Shown: piece by piece, positions 1 to 7,018 of the stretch | Layout of the letters: each line of letters starts with the position of its first letter | Position numbering within the stretch: the first letter of the stretch is position 1 | NCBI GenBank assembly: GCA_023146575.1 | Contig: JAGLBU010000083.1 | Coordinates: forward strand, 1 to 8,249 | From: Methylococcales bacterium | GTDB taxonomy: Bacteria > Pseudomonadota > Gammaproteobacteria > Methylococcales > Methylomonadaceae | Direction: 5' to 3' | DNA: 8,249 nt | Notes under the pieces: model-generated | The model's input: only the letters and a program-made list of their open reading frames with translations | Told to the model about the DNA's origin: nothing | The model's database searches: none | Made by a program: the position numbers and the translations under genes

Positions 1-846
1 GAGGGTCAATTAGATGATAAAGAAGTTGAAATTGATGTTTCAGTGAGTTCGGTCGGTGTTGAAATTATGGCGCCTCCTGGTATGGAAGAAATGACCAACC
101 AGTTGCAAGGCATGTTTCAAAACATGAACAGCGGCAAAACCAAAATGCGCAAATTGAAAATTAAAGAGGCGATGAAGGTTTTACAAGAGGAATCAGCTGG
201 AAAATTAATCAATGAAGATGATATTAAGCAAACCGCTATTGACTCTGTCGAGCAAAATGGCATTGTCTTTTTAGATGAAATTGATAAAGTTTGTAAGCGT
301 TCTGAAATGGGCAGTGGCGGCGGTGAAGTTTCTCGCGAAGGGGTTCAACGGGATTTATTACCTTTGGTGGAAGGCAGTACCGTCAGTACTAAAATTGGCA
401 TGGTAAAAACCGATCATATTTTATTTATTGCCTCTGGTGCGTTTCATTTGACTAAACCCTCGGATTTAATTCCTGAATTACAGGGACGTTTCCCGATTCG
501 TGTGGAGTTAGATGCACTTTCAGCGGAGGATTTTGTGCGCATTTTAACCGAGCCTGACGCTTCTTTAACGGAGCAATACAGTGCCTTATTAGCGACAGAA
601 GGGGTTAACCTTTCATTTACCGAAGATGGTGTTAAGCGAATTGCTGAAATTGGCTGGCAGGTAAATGAGTCTATTGAAAATATTGGCGCAAGACGTTTGC
701 ATACCATTGTTGAAAGATTGCTTGATGAAGTTTCTTTTGATGCACCTGACCGTCCTGAAAAAGATCTGGTTATTAATGCGGCCTATGTGGATTCACATTT
801 AACCGAATTTGCCGAAGATGAAGATTTGAGCCGTTATATTTTATAA
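1..846 (+). CDS. hslU: ATP-dependent protease ATPase subunit HslU, C-terminal part (5' truncated by window)
   Basis: This is the AAA+ unfoldase of the HslVU (ClpYQ) cytoplasmic protease, which feeds unfolded substrates to the HslV peptidase. The reading frame is open from base 1, giving about 281 residues of a protein that is 443 long in E. coli, so the N-terminal part with the Walker A loop lies outside the window. Visible parts are the end of the intermediate (I) domain (about bases 1-200), Walker [10 protein letters not shown] with its catalytic Glu at bases 277-279, sensor 1 region ILFIASGAF, the [12 protein letters not shown] segment carrying the conserved Arg, sensor 2 [18 protein letters not shown], and the C-terminal tail DLSRYIL. 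That tail inserts into HslV in the known complex. The end is intact and closes with TAA. hslV would be expected upstream, off the window. Identification is firm from motif conservation. Confidence 0.97.
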   Translation, partial: EGQLDDKEVEIDVSVSSVGVEIMAPPGMEEMTNQLQGMFQNMNSGKTKMRKLKIKEAMKVLQEESAGKLINEDDIKQTAIDSVEQNGIVFLDEIDKVCKRSEMGSGGGEVSREGVQRDLLPLVEGSTVSTKIGMVKTDHILFIASGAFHLTKPSDLIPELQGRFPIRVELDALSAEDFVRILTEPDASLTEQYSALLATEGVNLSFTEDGVKRIAEIGWQVNESIENIGARRLHTIVERLLDEVSFDAPDRPEKDLVINAAYVDSHLTEFAEDEDLSRYIL

Positions 847-859
847 TTAACAAGTACCT

Positions 860-889
860 CCCACATTAATAACCCTTTGTTAGTGTGGG
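860..889. terminator. hairpin between convergent genes, possible weak terminator
   Basis: A 10-base-pair stem (860-869 with 880-889, one G-T wobble) closes a 10-base loop, 13 bases after the hslU stop and 18 bases before the stop of the convergent gene. Neither strand has a run of T after the stem, so it is not a canonical intrinsic terminator. It may act as a transcript 3'-end stabiliser or a weak bidirectional terminator. Confidence 0.4.
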
Positions 890-907
890 CTAGGTGAAAC
901 ATTGATA

Positions 908-1966
908 TTATTCACCTGCAATATTTAGATGCAAGCTTTCAAAAATACGCCCTCGAAGCTGACGTAATTTATCCGATACAGGTTGTGAATTTAAACTAAA
1001 TTCATCATCGCGCTCAATCAGACCTAAAACATGACACCCATTATGGAAATCAATCACGTCCTCCAGTGTTTGTTCTGTGTGATCGACGATGGTTTCCATA
1101 TCAACGGTATTACGACTCATAAACGCGGCAATAATTAAATAATGATTTGCCGTTTTAATATGAGAAATATCGGGCCAATGCTTAAGGTGAATCACATCAT
1201 CAAGCCCATGACCTTTCATCAAACGCCCTTGAGAACCAACAATCGTCGCCAACCATAGTAAATCATTCAGCTTTTTCGATTCCATTGATTTTGTGTTTTG
1301 CTCAAAATCCATTTGAGACAGTTCCGTTATCGTAAAATCATCGGCGGACATTAATAATAATTCCTTTAAATCGGTTCTTTTTGCTGAAAAAACATATTTT
1401 TTCTGCTGCGGACACAAATAAAGATGCGCGCCACACGGACTTTTACAATCATAAATCCGTCTCAATTCAATACTTTCAAGTAAGACACCTAAAAAATAAT
1501 CGTTCGGTAAAAAAAATCGACTTTCAACACGAATAGTTTCTGTTAAATCATCAGCCATTTCTTTATTTTCGAGAGATTGATCCATAATCAATTCCGTTTC
1601 CAGTGATTCTGTCGTAGCCGACAACGCTTTTTGTTCTAATTCAATCGCCAATTGGTTTAACAATACAATCAATTCCGCACGAGCGGGTAGTTTTGTAATT
1701 TTAGTTAGTAACTCATACTTACTTTTGAGTGGGGCTAAGTTATCACTGTACGCCACCAATATTGCATCTATATATTTTGATTGAATTTCATCCCACGCAT
1801 TTTGCGTAAGGCCTTGCTCACTGCCCACAAAGATAGCACTCGCCACCTCTATCGCCACAACATTCCACTTATCATTTAAACTTATTGCCGACAAGGTTAA
1901 GATCGCCGAAAAATTTTCAGATTGCTTTTTATTAAAATTATGAAAGGCGAGCGTTGTTTTTGGCAT
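908..1966 (-). CDS. uncharacterised 352-residue protein, possible winged-helix C-terminus
   Basis: I do not recognise this protein as a named family. It is soluble by inspection, with no signal peptide or membrane segment. Residues 1-115 look mainly helical. Residues 116-150 are an acidic, polar linker rich in Glu, Asp, Ser and Thr. Residues 151-225 contain three cysteines close together (C174, C178, C185, in CKSPCGAHLYLC), which could bind metal but lack a clear partner pattern. Residues 235-318 include a Leu/Trp-rich helix, GRLMKGHG, LKHWPDISHI, and then a segment (about 275-318) whose helix-turn-helix rhythm ending HNGCHVLGLIE resembles a winged-helix fold; this is inference. The start at 1966 is the only nearby Met. 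Its best purine stretch (AGGG) lies about 14 bases upstream, so initiation looks weak. It stands alone, convergent with hslU and downstream of rnhA after a 179-base gap. That the gene is real is well supported by its length and coding character; its function is unknown. Confidence 0.85.
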   Translation of the reverse strand: MPKTTLAFHNFNKKQSENFSAILTLSAISLNDKWNVVAIEVASAIFVGSEQGLTQNAWDEIQSKYIDAILVAYSDNLAPLKSKYELLTKITKLPARAELIVLLNQLAIELEQKALSATTESLETELIMDQSLENKEMADDLTETIRVESRFFLPNDYFLGVLLESIELRRIYDCKSPCGAHLYLCPQQKKYVFSAKRTDLKELLLMSADDFTITELSQMDFEQNTKSMESKKLNDLLWLATIVGSQGRLMKGHGLDDVIHLKHWPDISHIKTANHYLIIAAFMSRNTVDMETIVDHTEQTLEDVIDFHNGCHVLGLIERDDEFSLNSQPVSDKLRQLRGRIFESLHLNIAGE

Positions 1967-2055
1967 GATAATAACAATTTCCCTAAAATTATTGATTGTC
2001 TTTAAACAAAATGAATAAAAACCACAATATATAGTATATTAGTTGAAAGCTTCTT

Positions 2056-2076
2056 ATAGACAGTCTATTTTTAGAC
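2056..2076. repeat. overlapping short inverted repeats in rnhA/unknown-gene gap
   Basis: ATAGAC and GTCTAT (2056-2061 and 2063-2068) form a perfect 6-base inverted repeat around one base. The right arm GTCTA then pairs again with TAGAC at 2072-2076 across a TTTT loop. The three half-sites could be an operator for the 908-1966 gene, or two alternative small hairpins at the 3' end of the rnhA transcript. No T run follows on either strand. The rest of the 1967-2145 gap is AT-rich, and I see no convincing promoter in it. Confidence 0.35.
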
Positions 2077-2145
2077 GAATACGACTTGTATCACATTTAT
2101 TTTCACCCTAAAAAATTATCCTCTTATTATTCAATAATTTAAAAA

Positions 2146-2583
2146 TTAACCTACGGTTTCAACTCCTTTATTGGCTAACCTATCCGCCCGCTCGTTGCCT
2201 TCATCTCCAGAATGCCCTTTTACCCATTTCCATGTAATTTCATGTTTTTGTTGAACTGTATCTAAACGTCGCCAGAGATCTTCATTTTTTACCGCTTTTT
2301 TACTGGCGGTTTTCCAGCCACGTTTTTTCCAATTAACCATCCAACTACTAATACCATTCTTCACATAGGTTGAATCCGTATACAACTCCACCACACAAGG
2401 TTTTGTTAACGCCTCCAGCGCTTGAATTGCCGCCATCAACTCCATTCTATTATTAGTCGTATGCTTTTCACCGCCGAATAATTCTTTCTCACGCTGATCG
2501 TAACGCAACCATGCACCCCAGCCACCTTTACCAGGGTTACCCTTACAAGCACCATCGGTATAAATAATTACTTTTTTAGTCAT
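2146..2583 (-). CDS. rnhA: ribonuclease HI
   Basis: RNase HI cuts the RNA strand of RNA-DNA hybrids using two metal ions, removing R-loops and primers in the cytoplasm. The 145 residues fit the family length (155 in E. coli). All catalytic residues sit at the same numbers as in E. coli: D10 in [13 protein letters not shown]48 in [12 protein letters not shown]70 in LYTDSTYV, and H124 and D134 in [17 protein letters not shown]. The Trp- and Lys-rich basic protrusion that grips the hybrid is present (about residues 81-99). The C-terminus is about ten residues shorter than in E. coli, which is common. The start codon overlaps the end of the upstream methyltransferase by 8 bases (ATGACTAA), and the Shine-Dalgarno is poor (CAGG, about 10 bases upstream), so translational coupling to that gene is likely. 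dnaQ, a frequent neighbour, is absent. Confidence 0.98.
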   Translation of the reverse strand: MTKKVIIYTDGACKGNPGKGGWGAWLRYDQREKELFGGEKHTTNNRMELMAAIQALEALTKPCVVELYTDSTYVKNGISSWMVNWKKRGWKTASKKAVKNEDLWRRLDTVQQKHEITWKWVKGHSGDEGNERADRLANKGVETVG

Positions 2584-3292
2584 TTCGATTGGCCTGTTGG
2601 GTTGATTTCAAGCTAGAAGCCATATTAAGCCCTATGGGAGCGCCTCTTGTTTGCGTTAAAGGAATAATGGTATAGCGCCGTTTAATCGCTTTAATAGCGT
2701 AAGCCGTTGCTAAAAGGGTATTTTTATTTAATGAAAACGAGCCTCGTGTCGTCTTAAAAGAGTCTATTTCAAATTCTACGGTCATTTTTAATTCAAAATT
2801 CAGTAACTTCAACCAATCTAACAATCTAGAACGACTAATAAAGTAACCACGCCAAGATTCTGCAAGTCGCTTATCCAACAAATACTGCGATCTTAACCAA
2901 AAACTCCACGGATTAAAATTAAGAATAATAAGCTGGCCTTCAGGTTTTAAAACCCGTTCAACCTCACGCATGGTCTGAAAACGGTGCGCATCAAATTCCA
3001 ATAAATGCGGTAAAATGATCATATCAATCGTTTCCGTTTGAATGGGTAAACTAAACGCTTTCGCCTGAATTTTAGCCGTTATATTTGTTCCCAAGCCTGC
3101 ATTATCCAAAATAGTAAACCGCTGAAACAAATCGCAATCCAAAAATTCATTCTCAAAATTTAACCCCCCTATTTGAAGCAATGTTTGCTTATAACTTAAA
3201 TCGATAGCCTTTTGTAAATATTCAATTTCCATCGCCTGCAATAGCTTTCCTCTAGGCGTTTGGTAGCAAGAAAATAAAAATTCTCGTTTCAT
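2576..3292 (-). CDS. YafS-type SAM-dependent methyltransferase (class I)
   Basis: This 238-residue protein matches the small class I methyltransferase found next to rnhA in many gammaproteobacteria (YafS in E. coli). Its substrate is unknown to me. The typical core is visible: motif I region TLLQIGG (about 37-43), the acidic strand end TILDN (60-64), the segment [20 protein letters not shown] (81-100), then [24 protein letters not shown] (109-132), where NPWS is characteristic of this group. Motif I is degenerate: it lacks the usual Asp/Glu-x-Gly-x-Gly-x-Gly spacing, a trait I believe is shared by the group. The C-terminal tail (about 205-238) is basic, then polar. The start at 3292 has a good Shine-Dalgarno (GGAAG, 7 bases upstream). 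The stop codon overlaps the rnhA start, so the two form an operon transcribed away from mltD. Confidence 0.85.
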   Translation of the reverse strand: MKREFLFSCYQTPRGKLLQAMEIEYLQKAIDLSYKQTLLQIGGLNFENEFLDCDLFQRFTILDNAGLGTNITAKIQAKAFSLPIQTETIDMIILPHLLEFDAHRFQTMREVERVLKPEGQLIILNFNPWSFWLRSQYLLDKRLAESWRGYFISRSRLLDWLKLLNFELKMTVEFEIDSFKTTRGSFSLNKNTLLATAYAIKAIKRRYTIIPLTQTRGAPIGLNMASSLKSTQQANRND

Positions 3293-3319
3293 ATTTTAAC
3301 TTCCAATTAGGCGCATTAA

Positions 3320-3347
3320 TTAAAATTTATCGCAATTATGATATAAT
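3320..3347 (+). promoter_or_regulatory. predicted sigma-70 promoter of mltD
   Basis: A consensus TATAAT at 3342-3347 lies 16 bases after TTAAAA (3320-3325, 4 of 6 matches to the -35 consensus). Transcription would begin near 3354, inside a second small inverted repeat (TGATA-AC-TATCA, 3348-3359), leaving a leader of about 37 bases before the chosen mltD start. Confidence 0.5.
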
Positions 3348-3349
3348 TG
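3333..3349. promoter_or_regulatory. perfect palindrome over the divergent promoter
   Basis: CAATTAT-GAT-ATAATTG is a perfect 7-base inverted repeat with a 3-base centre. It covers the predicted mltD -10 box and, on the other strand, a CATAAT hexamer that could serve as the -10 of the methyltransferase-rnhA operon. It could be a shared operator, but AT-rich DNA produces such symmetry readily. Confidence 0.35.
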
Positions 3350-3390
3350 ATAACTATCAGTAACTAAATTTTATTTATATGGATTGTCAA

Positions 3391-4863
3391 ATGATTCTAA
3401 TTAATTTTAACAGGTTATTGGGTTATTTATTATTTTTGGTCGTTATAACCCTTTCAGGATGTTCCTCTAAACATTCCTCAGATCCCATCATAGCGAATAC
3501 GCTTGATAAAGATGGGGTTCTTTTTGTTAAAAAAATTGACAAAGATGGTGTACTTGTTGTCAAAACCATTGATAAAGATGGTGTCGAATTTGCGCATATA
3601 GATAAAGATGGGGTTAAATTTGCGAAAAAAACCGAACCGTTTAAAATCGTAGCGGTTAAAACAATACCTAAAAAGGAAACGTCTTTTAAATTTCGACCTT
3701 TAAAAGAAATAGCTAAAACAGAGATTACCCCTGTTATTGCACCTAAAAAAATAAAGGAAATAACAAGGATAGCAAAAGCACCTAACGTCATCGAAAAACC
3801 TAAGTTTTTTATTAAAAAACCTTTTTTTCCTAAACCGATTAAAAAAATCAACATCCATAAAAATGGATCTAGCTCTATCTGGAAACGCATGTTCGCATTA
3901 TATGCATTGCCTGATGTTGATAACAAACGTGTTAACCGCCAAATTAAACGCTTCTTAAAACACCCAGAGCAACTGGTTAAAATCCAACGACGTGCGGAGC
4001 CTTATTTACATTTGATTATGGATGAAATTGAAGCGAAAAAAATTCCTGGGGAAATTGCGCTACTGCCAATCATAGAAAGTTCTTACCGTGCAACCGTTAC
4101 CTCTCCTGCAAGTGCCGCAGGCTTATGGCAGTTTATCCCTTCAACAGGATTATCTTTTGGCTTAAAACAAAACTGGTGGTACGACGGTCGTCGTGATGTT
4201 TATGCATCAACCCAAGCGGCGACAGATTATTTAAAAAAATTAAGCCGCTCATTCAAGGGTGATTGGTTCTTAGCATTAGCTTCGTATAATGTTGGTATTG
4301 GTAATGTTAAAAAGGCCATTCGCCGTAATAAACGTGCTGATTACTGGTCGCTTAGGCTCCCAAAAGAAACCAGAGATTATGTACCTAAATTATTAGCCTT
4401 GGCAAAGCTATTTGCACAAGCTGAAAAATATAATTTACCGTTAAAAGCCATTCCCGATAAACCTTTTTTCAAGTCTATCGAAATCAACTCGCCCTTAGGA
4501 CTGAAAAAAGCCGCTAATATGGCACGTATGAATTTTGATGACTTTTTCATTTTAAATCCTGCGTTCAATCGTGTGATCACGCCACCAACGGGATCATATC
4601 GCTTACTGGTCAAAACACAGCACGCGAAAAGTTTTCAACGAAATTTATCTAATTTACCTGACCACAAACGGGTTGACTGGATTAAACACGTCACCCAAAA
4701 AGGTGAGAGTTTAAGAACGATTGCCAGACAACATAATATAAAGATCAAAGATCTACTTAAGGTAAACAACTTAAACCGCAAGCAAATCAAAAATATTGAA
4801 GCAGGTAGAACCTTAAAAATTCCACCCGCTTCCATTGATACACTTGTCAAAGGCAATGTCTAA
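3391..4863 (+). CDS. mltD: membrane-bound lytic murein transglycosylase D, lipoprotein with LysM
   Basis: MltD cleaves the MurNAc-GlcNAc bond of peptidoglycan, forming a 1,6-anhydro product, from the inner face of the outer membrane. I chose ATG 3391 because GGA lies 7 bases upstream and it gives a clean signal peptide. ATG 3379, four codons earlier, has no ribosome site. Numbering from 3391, a type II signal ends in lipobox LSGC with lipidated C24. Four DKDGV repeats follow (39-80), then a Lys/Pro-rich tether (80-155). The SLT domain (about 165-320) shows catalytic E229 in LLPIIESSYR, AAGLWQFIPSTG and LASYNVGIGNV. A degenerate LysM-like segment spans about 361-408, and a clear LysM about 433-480 (VTQKGESLRTIARQHNI...). 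Residue +2 after the Cys is Ser, compatible with outer membrane sorting. The gene diverges from the methyltransferase operon and ends at a strong terminator. The gloB gene, often its neighbour, is absent. Confidence 0.93.
   Translation: MILINFNRLLGYLLFLVVITLSGCSSKHSSDPIIANTLDKDGVLFVKKIDKDGVLVVKTIDKDGVEFAHIDKDGVKFAKKTEPFKIVAVKTIPKKETSFKFRPLKEIAKTEITPVIAPKKIKEITRIAKAPNVIEKPKFFIKKPFFPKPIKKINIHKNGSSSIWKRMFALYALPDVDNKRVNRQIKRFLKHPEQLVKIQRRAEPYLHLIMDEIEAKKIPGEIALLPIIESSYRATVTSPASAAGLWQFIPSTGLSFGLKQNWWYDGRRDVYASTQAATDYLKKLSRSFKGDWFLALASYNVGIGNVKKAIRRNKRADYWSLRLPKETRDYVPKLLALAKLFAQAEKYNLPLKAIPDKPFFKSIEINSPLGLKKAANMARMNFDDFFILNPAFNRVITPPTGSYRLLVKTQHAKSFQRNLSNLPDHKRVDWIKHVTQKGESLRTIARQHNIKIKDLLKVNNLNRKQIKNIEAGRTLKIPPASIDTLVKGNV
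3502..3630 (+). repeat. DKDGV tandem repeat tract within mltD
   Basis: Four in-frame units of 33, 33, 30 and 30 bases encode DKDGV followed by five or six residues such as LFVKKI, LVVKTI, EFAHI and KFAKK. The gataaagatgg core is almost identical in all copies, so recent duplication is likely. The repeat sits just after the lipidated Cys, at the base of the tether. D-x-D-G resembles the core of calcium-binding loops, but a full loop is not present. Confidence 0.9.
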
Positions 4864-4885
4864 AATATAAGCCTTACTCCTGACT

Positions 4886-4930
4886 AAAAGCCTCGGTGAT
4901 TTTAAAAATGACCGGGGTTTTTTATTTTTT
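4886..4930 (+). terminator. intrinsic terminator after mltD
   Basis: A stem of about 12 pairs (4886-4897 with 4911-4922, two G-T wobbles, GC-rich core CCTCGGT/ACCGGGG) is followed by TTTTTTATTTTTT. The A run before the stem would also let it work, more weakly, on the other strand. It begins 22 bases after the mltD stop and separates mltD from proC. Confidence 0.9.
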
Positions 4931-4953
4931 AAAATATGCCTTTTAAGTAACTC

Positions 4954-5781
4954 ATGAAAACAAAAAATATCGGCTTTATTGGCGGTGGTAATATGGCCAC
5001 TAGTCTCATCAAAGGTCTTATTGCCAGCGGACATCCTCCACAACAAATATGGGTCAGTGATGTTGATGCAGAACGGTTAAAAAACCTCTCATCAATGCTT
5101 CAAATTAAAACCACCCTTGACAATAACCTTATTATTGAAAATGTTAATGTGGTTGTGTTAGCGATTAAACCTCAAGTCCTACGCAAGGTTGCTGAAAAAA
5201 TAGTCCCTGCCTTAAAAAACAGCGCAACCCTCGTGGTTTCAATTGCCGCAGGTATTAATCAAAACAGTTTATCGCAGTGGTTAGGTCAATCCACCGCTAT
5301 TGTCCGCTGTATGCCCAATACCCCTGCACTCGTTTTAACGGGAGCTACCGCATTACACGCAAATATAAACGTGAGCAATACTCAAAAAGATTTAGCTGAA
5401 AATATATTACGCGCTGTTGGCATTGCGCTATGGGTAAAAGATGAAAAAGAACTTGATGCTGTCACCGCAGTATCAGGAAGTGGCCCTGCCTATTATTTTC
5501 TCTTAATGGAAGCTATGGAGCAAAGCGCTATAGAATTAGGCTTAAGCCAACAAACAGCCCGTCTATTAATTCAGCAAACTGCCTTAGGGGCAGCTAAAAT
5601 TGCTTTAGAACTTGATGAATCGCCCGAACAACTGCGCAAACAAGTGACCTCCCCGAATGGTACAACCCAAACAGCTCTTGAGGTATTTGAACAAGGTGGT
5701 TTTAAACCCTTAGTATCCAAAGCTTTACGCGCTGCTAAAGAGCGCTCTATAACAATGTCAGAACAATTAGGAGCCACTTAA
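4954..5781 (+). CDS. proC: pyrroline-5-carboxylate reductase
   Basis: ProC reduces 1-pyrroline-5-carboxylate to L-proline with NAD(P)H, the last step of proline synthesis, in the cytoplasm. At 275 residues it matches the family length. The N-terminal Rossmann domain begins with IGFIGGGNMATSLIKGL (glycines at 7, 10, 12), followed by VVVLAIKPQVL and AIVRCMPNTPAL. The C-terminal dimerisation domain holds AVSGSGPAYYFLLMEAM (SGSGPAY at 174-180), the alanine-rich helix QTALGAAK, and TSPNGTTQTAL (232-242), which binds substrate in known structures. The start at 4954 is close behind the mltD terminator. The upstream AAG is a weak ribosome site, and no clear promoter is visible in the short gap, so the promoter may overlap the terminator. 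yggT follows after 2 bases. The yggS gene that often precedes proC is absent. Confidence 0.97.
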   Translation: MKTKNIGFIGGGNMATSLIKGLIASGHPPQQIWVSDVDAERLKNLSSMLQIKTTLDNNLIIENVNVVVLAIKPQVLRKVAEKIVPALKNSATLVVSIAAGINQNSLSQWLGQSTAIVRCMPNTPALVLTGATALHANINVSNTQKDLAENILRAVGIALWVKDEKELDAVTAVSGSGPAYYFLLMEAMEQSAIELGLSQQTARLLIQQTALGAAKIALELDESPEQLRKQVTSPNGTTQTALEVFEQGGFKPLVSKALRAAKERSITMSEQLGAT

Positions 5782-5783
5782 CC

Positions 5784-6359
5784 ATGAACACATCGTACTT
5801 TAGTAACCCTGCTATTTTCTTAATCGACACCTTGTTTTCATTGTACATTCTTGCGGTATTATTACGCTTTTTATTGCAATGGGTTGGCGCTGATTTTCAT
5901 AATCCTATCTCACAATTTCTCGTCAAAATAACCCATCCACCGCTAAAAATTATACGGCGTATCATTCCATCTATCGGAAAAATAGACACCTCATCATTGG
6001 TTTTAGCGTTAAGTTTACAAATTATTTCTAACTTTTCTATCTTCTTGTTAAAAGGCTTTATGCCCAGTATTCCTGCATTGGTATTAGTGTCTGTCTCCGA
6101 ACTGCTAAGCCTTTGTTTCGATATATTTATCTTTTCTATTTTTATTTTATCGTTGCTCAGTTGGTTCAACCCAGGAAATTACAATGCGCTTCACAGTTTA
6201 CTCAACAAACTCTCGCAACCTATTTTAGAAGTCTGCCGAAAAATAGTGCCTGATTTAGGCGGTATGGATATTTCACCACTGGTCGCATTGATTGGATTAC
6301 AATTAGCAAAAATGATGTTATTACCGCCTATCAAAGAATTAGCCAGTTTAATTGCCTAA
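5784..6359 (+). CDS. yggT: YggT family integral membrane protein
   Basis: This is a 191-residue inner-membrane protein of the YGGT family, which is also found in chloroplasts as CCB3/YlmG-like proteins. Its role is unproven; suggestions include membrane-protein or cytochrome assembly and osmotic tolerance. The protein is an internal duplication. Hydrophobic segments lie at about 10-34, 70-90, 97-128 and 163-182. After the first and third come matching amphipathic stretches, LVKITHPPLKIIRRIIPSIG (46-65) and LNKLSQPILEVCRKIVPDLG (140-159), each followed by a D-[IT]-S-x-L pair before the next membrane segment. The ribosome site AGGAG (5769-5773) sits inside the end of proC, 10 bases before the start, so co-translation with proC is likely. 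The proC-yggT pairing is common in proteobacteria. The stop overlaps the ribE stop on the other strand by 4 bases. Confidence 0.93.
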   Translation: MNTSYFSNPAIFLIDTLFSLYILAVLLRFLLQWVGADFHNPISQFLVKITHPPLKIIRRIIPSIGKIDTSSLVLALSLQIISNFSIFLLKGFMPSIPALVLVSVSELLSLCFDIFIFSIFILSLLSWFNPGNYNALHSLLNKLSQPILEVCRKIVPDLGGMDISPLVALIGLQLAKMMLLPPIKELASLIA

Positions 6360-7012
6360 ACTGAAAATCCTGATTGCTGTAATAATCCCATCGTAACCTG
6401 CTGACAAGGTTGAGCCTCTGCTTGACCTTTCATCAATCGCTCCATATAACGCGCTAATAAATCAACTTCTAAATTAACACAAGCCCCCACATTTATACTC
6501 TCTAGCGTGGTCTTTTTCAACGTATGGGGCACGATATTGACACTAAAATAAACATCATTCACCTCATTAACCGTAAGGCTAACACCGTTAAGACAAATAG
6601 AACCTTTTTCAGCAATATATTTTGTGAGCGATTTAGAAATTTGAAATTTGAACCGTATTGAACGAGCATCAAATTTTTTCTCAATCACCGTGGCTAAACC
6701 ATCCACATGCCCACTGACAAGATGCCCGCCTAAGCGCGTTGCCAATGTTAGCGCTAATTCTAAATTAACCGCCATTCCTGCTGTGGCATTTTTCAATGTG
6801 GTTTTTGATAAACTTTCATTTGATACATCGGCACAAAAAAATTGCATCCCTAATTCAACAACCGTTAAACAAATACCATTAACTGCAATACTATCGCCTA
6901 ACGCAACCCCTTCTAACGATAAATTTCCCGTGTTAATGGTTAAACGACAATCACCACTACGCTGTTGAATTTCCGTGATTTTACCAATGGCTAAAATAAT
7001 GCCTGTAAACAT
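6356..7012 (-). CDS. ribE: riboflavin synthase alpha subunit
   Basis: The enzyme converts two molecules of 6,7-dimethyl-8-ribityllumazine to riboflavin and a pyrimidine, the last step of riboflavin synthesis (the gene is called ribC in E. coli). The 218 residues form two lumazine-binding domains that repeat each other. Domain 1 (1-95) has the diagnostic MFTGII start and DSIAVNGICLTV. Domain 2 (97-195) has GHLVSGHVDG, GSICLNGVSLTVNEV and NIVPHTLKKTTL, ending VDLLARYMERL. The start at 7012 is fixed by the conserved MFTGII and by an AGG five bases upstream that overlaps the pyrD stop codon (TAGG). It is the last gene of the thiO-pyrD-ribE operon. Its TAG stop overlaps the convergent yggT stop, with no terminator between them. 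Confidence 0.97.
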   Translation of the reverse strand: MFTGIILAIGKITEIQQRSGDCRLTINTGNLSLEGVALGDSIAVNGICLTVVELGMQFFCADVSNESLSKTTLKNATAGMAVNLELALTLATRLGGHLVSGHVDGLATVIEKKFDARSIRFKFQISKSLTKYIAEKGSICLNGVSLTVNEVNDVYFSVNIVPHTLKKTTLESINVGACVNLEVDLLARYMERLMKGQAEAQPCQQVTMGLLQQSGFSV

Positions 7013-7018
7013 AATAAC

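Noticed and set aside
1981..2050. Possible -10/-35 pair for the 908-1966 gene on the - strand
   Set aside because: Candidates such as TTGTGG with TAAAGA at 17-base spacing match the consensus poorly in AT-rich DNA, so I did not list a promoter.
2126..2138. ATTATT-C-AATAAT inverted repeat just beyond the rnhA stop
   Set aside because: It is pure AT in a very AT-rich gap, so the symmetry carries little information, and no T run follows.
3423..3926. Long open frame on the - strand with repeated TPSLS peptides, opposite mltD
   Set aside because: The repeats are the antisense reading of the DKDGV tract, and the + frame has a lipobox, SLT and LysM motifs, so this is a shadow.
4813..5046. Open frame on - across the mltD-proC junction
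   Set aside because: It runs through the mltD end, the terminator and the proC nucleotide-binding motif in antisense, so it is not a plausible gene.
6648..6968. 106-residue open frame on + inside ribE
   Set aside because: It is antisense to the conserved core of riboflavin synthase and has no recognisable motif.
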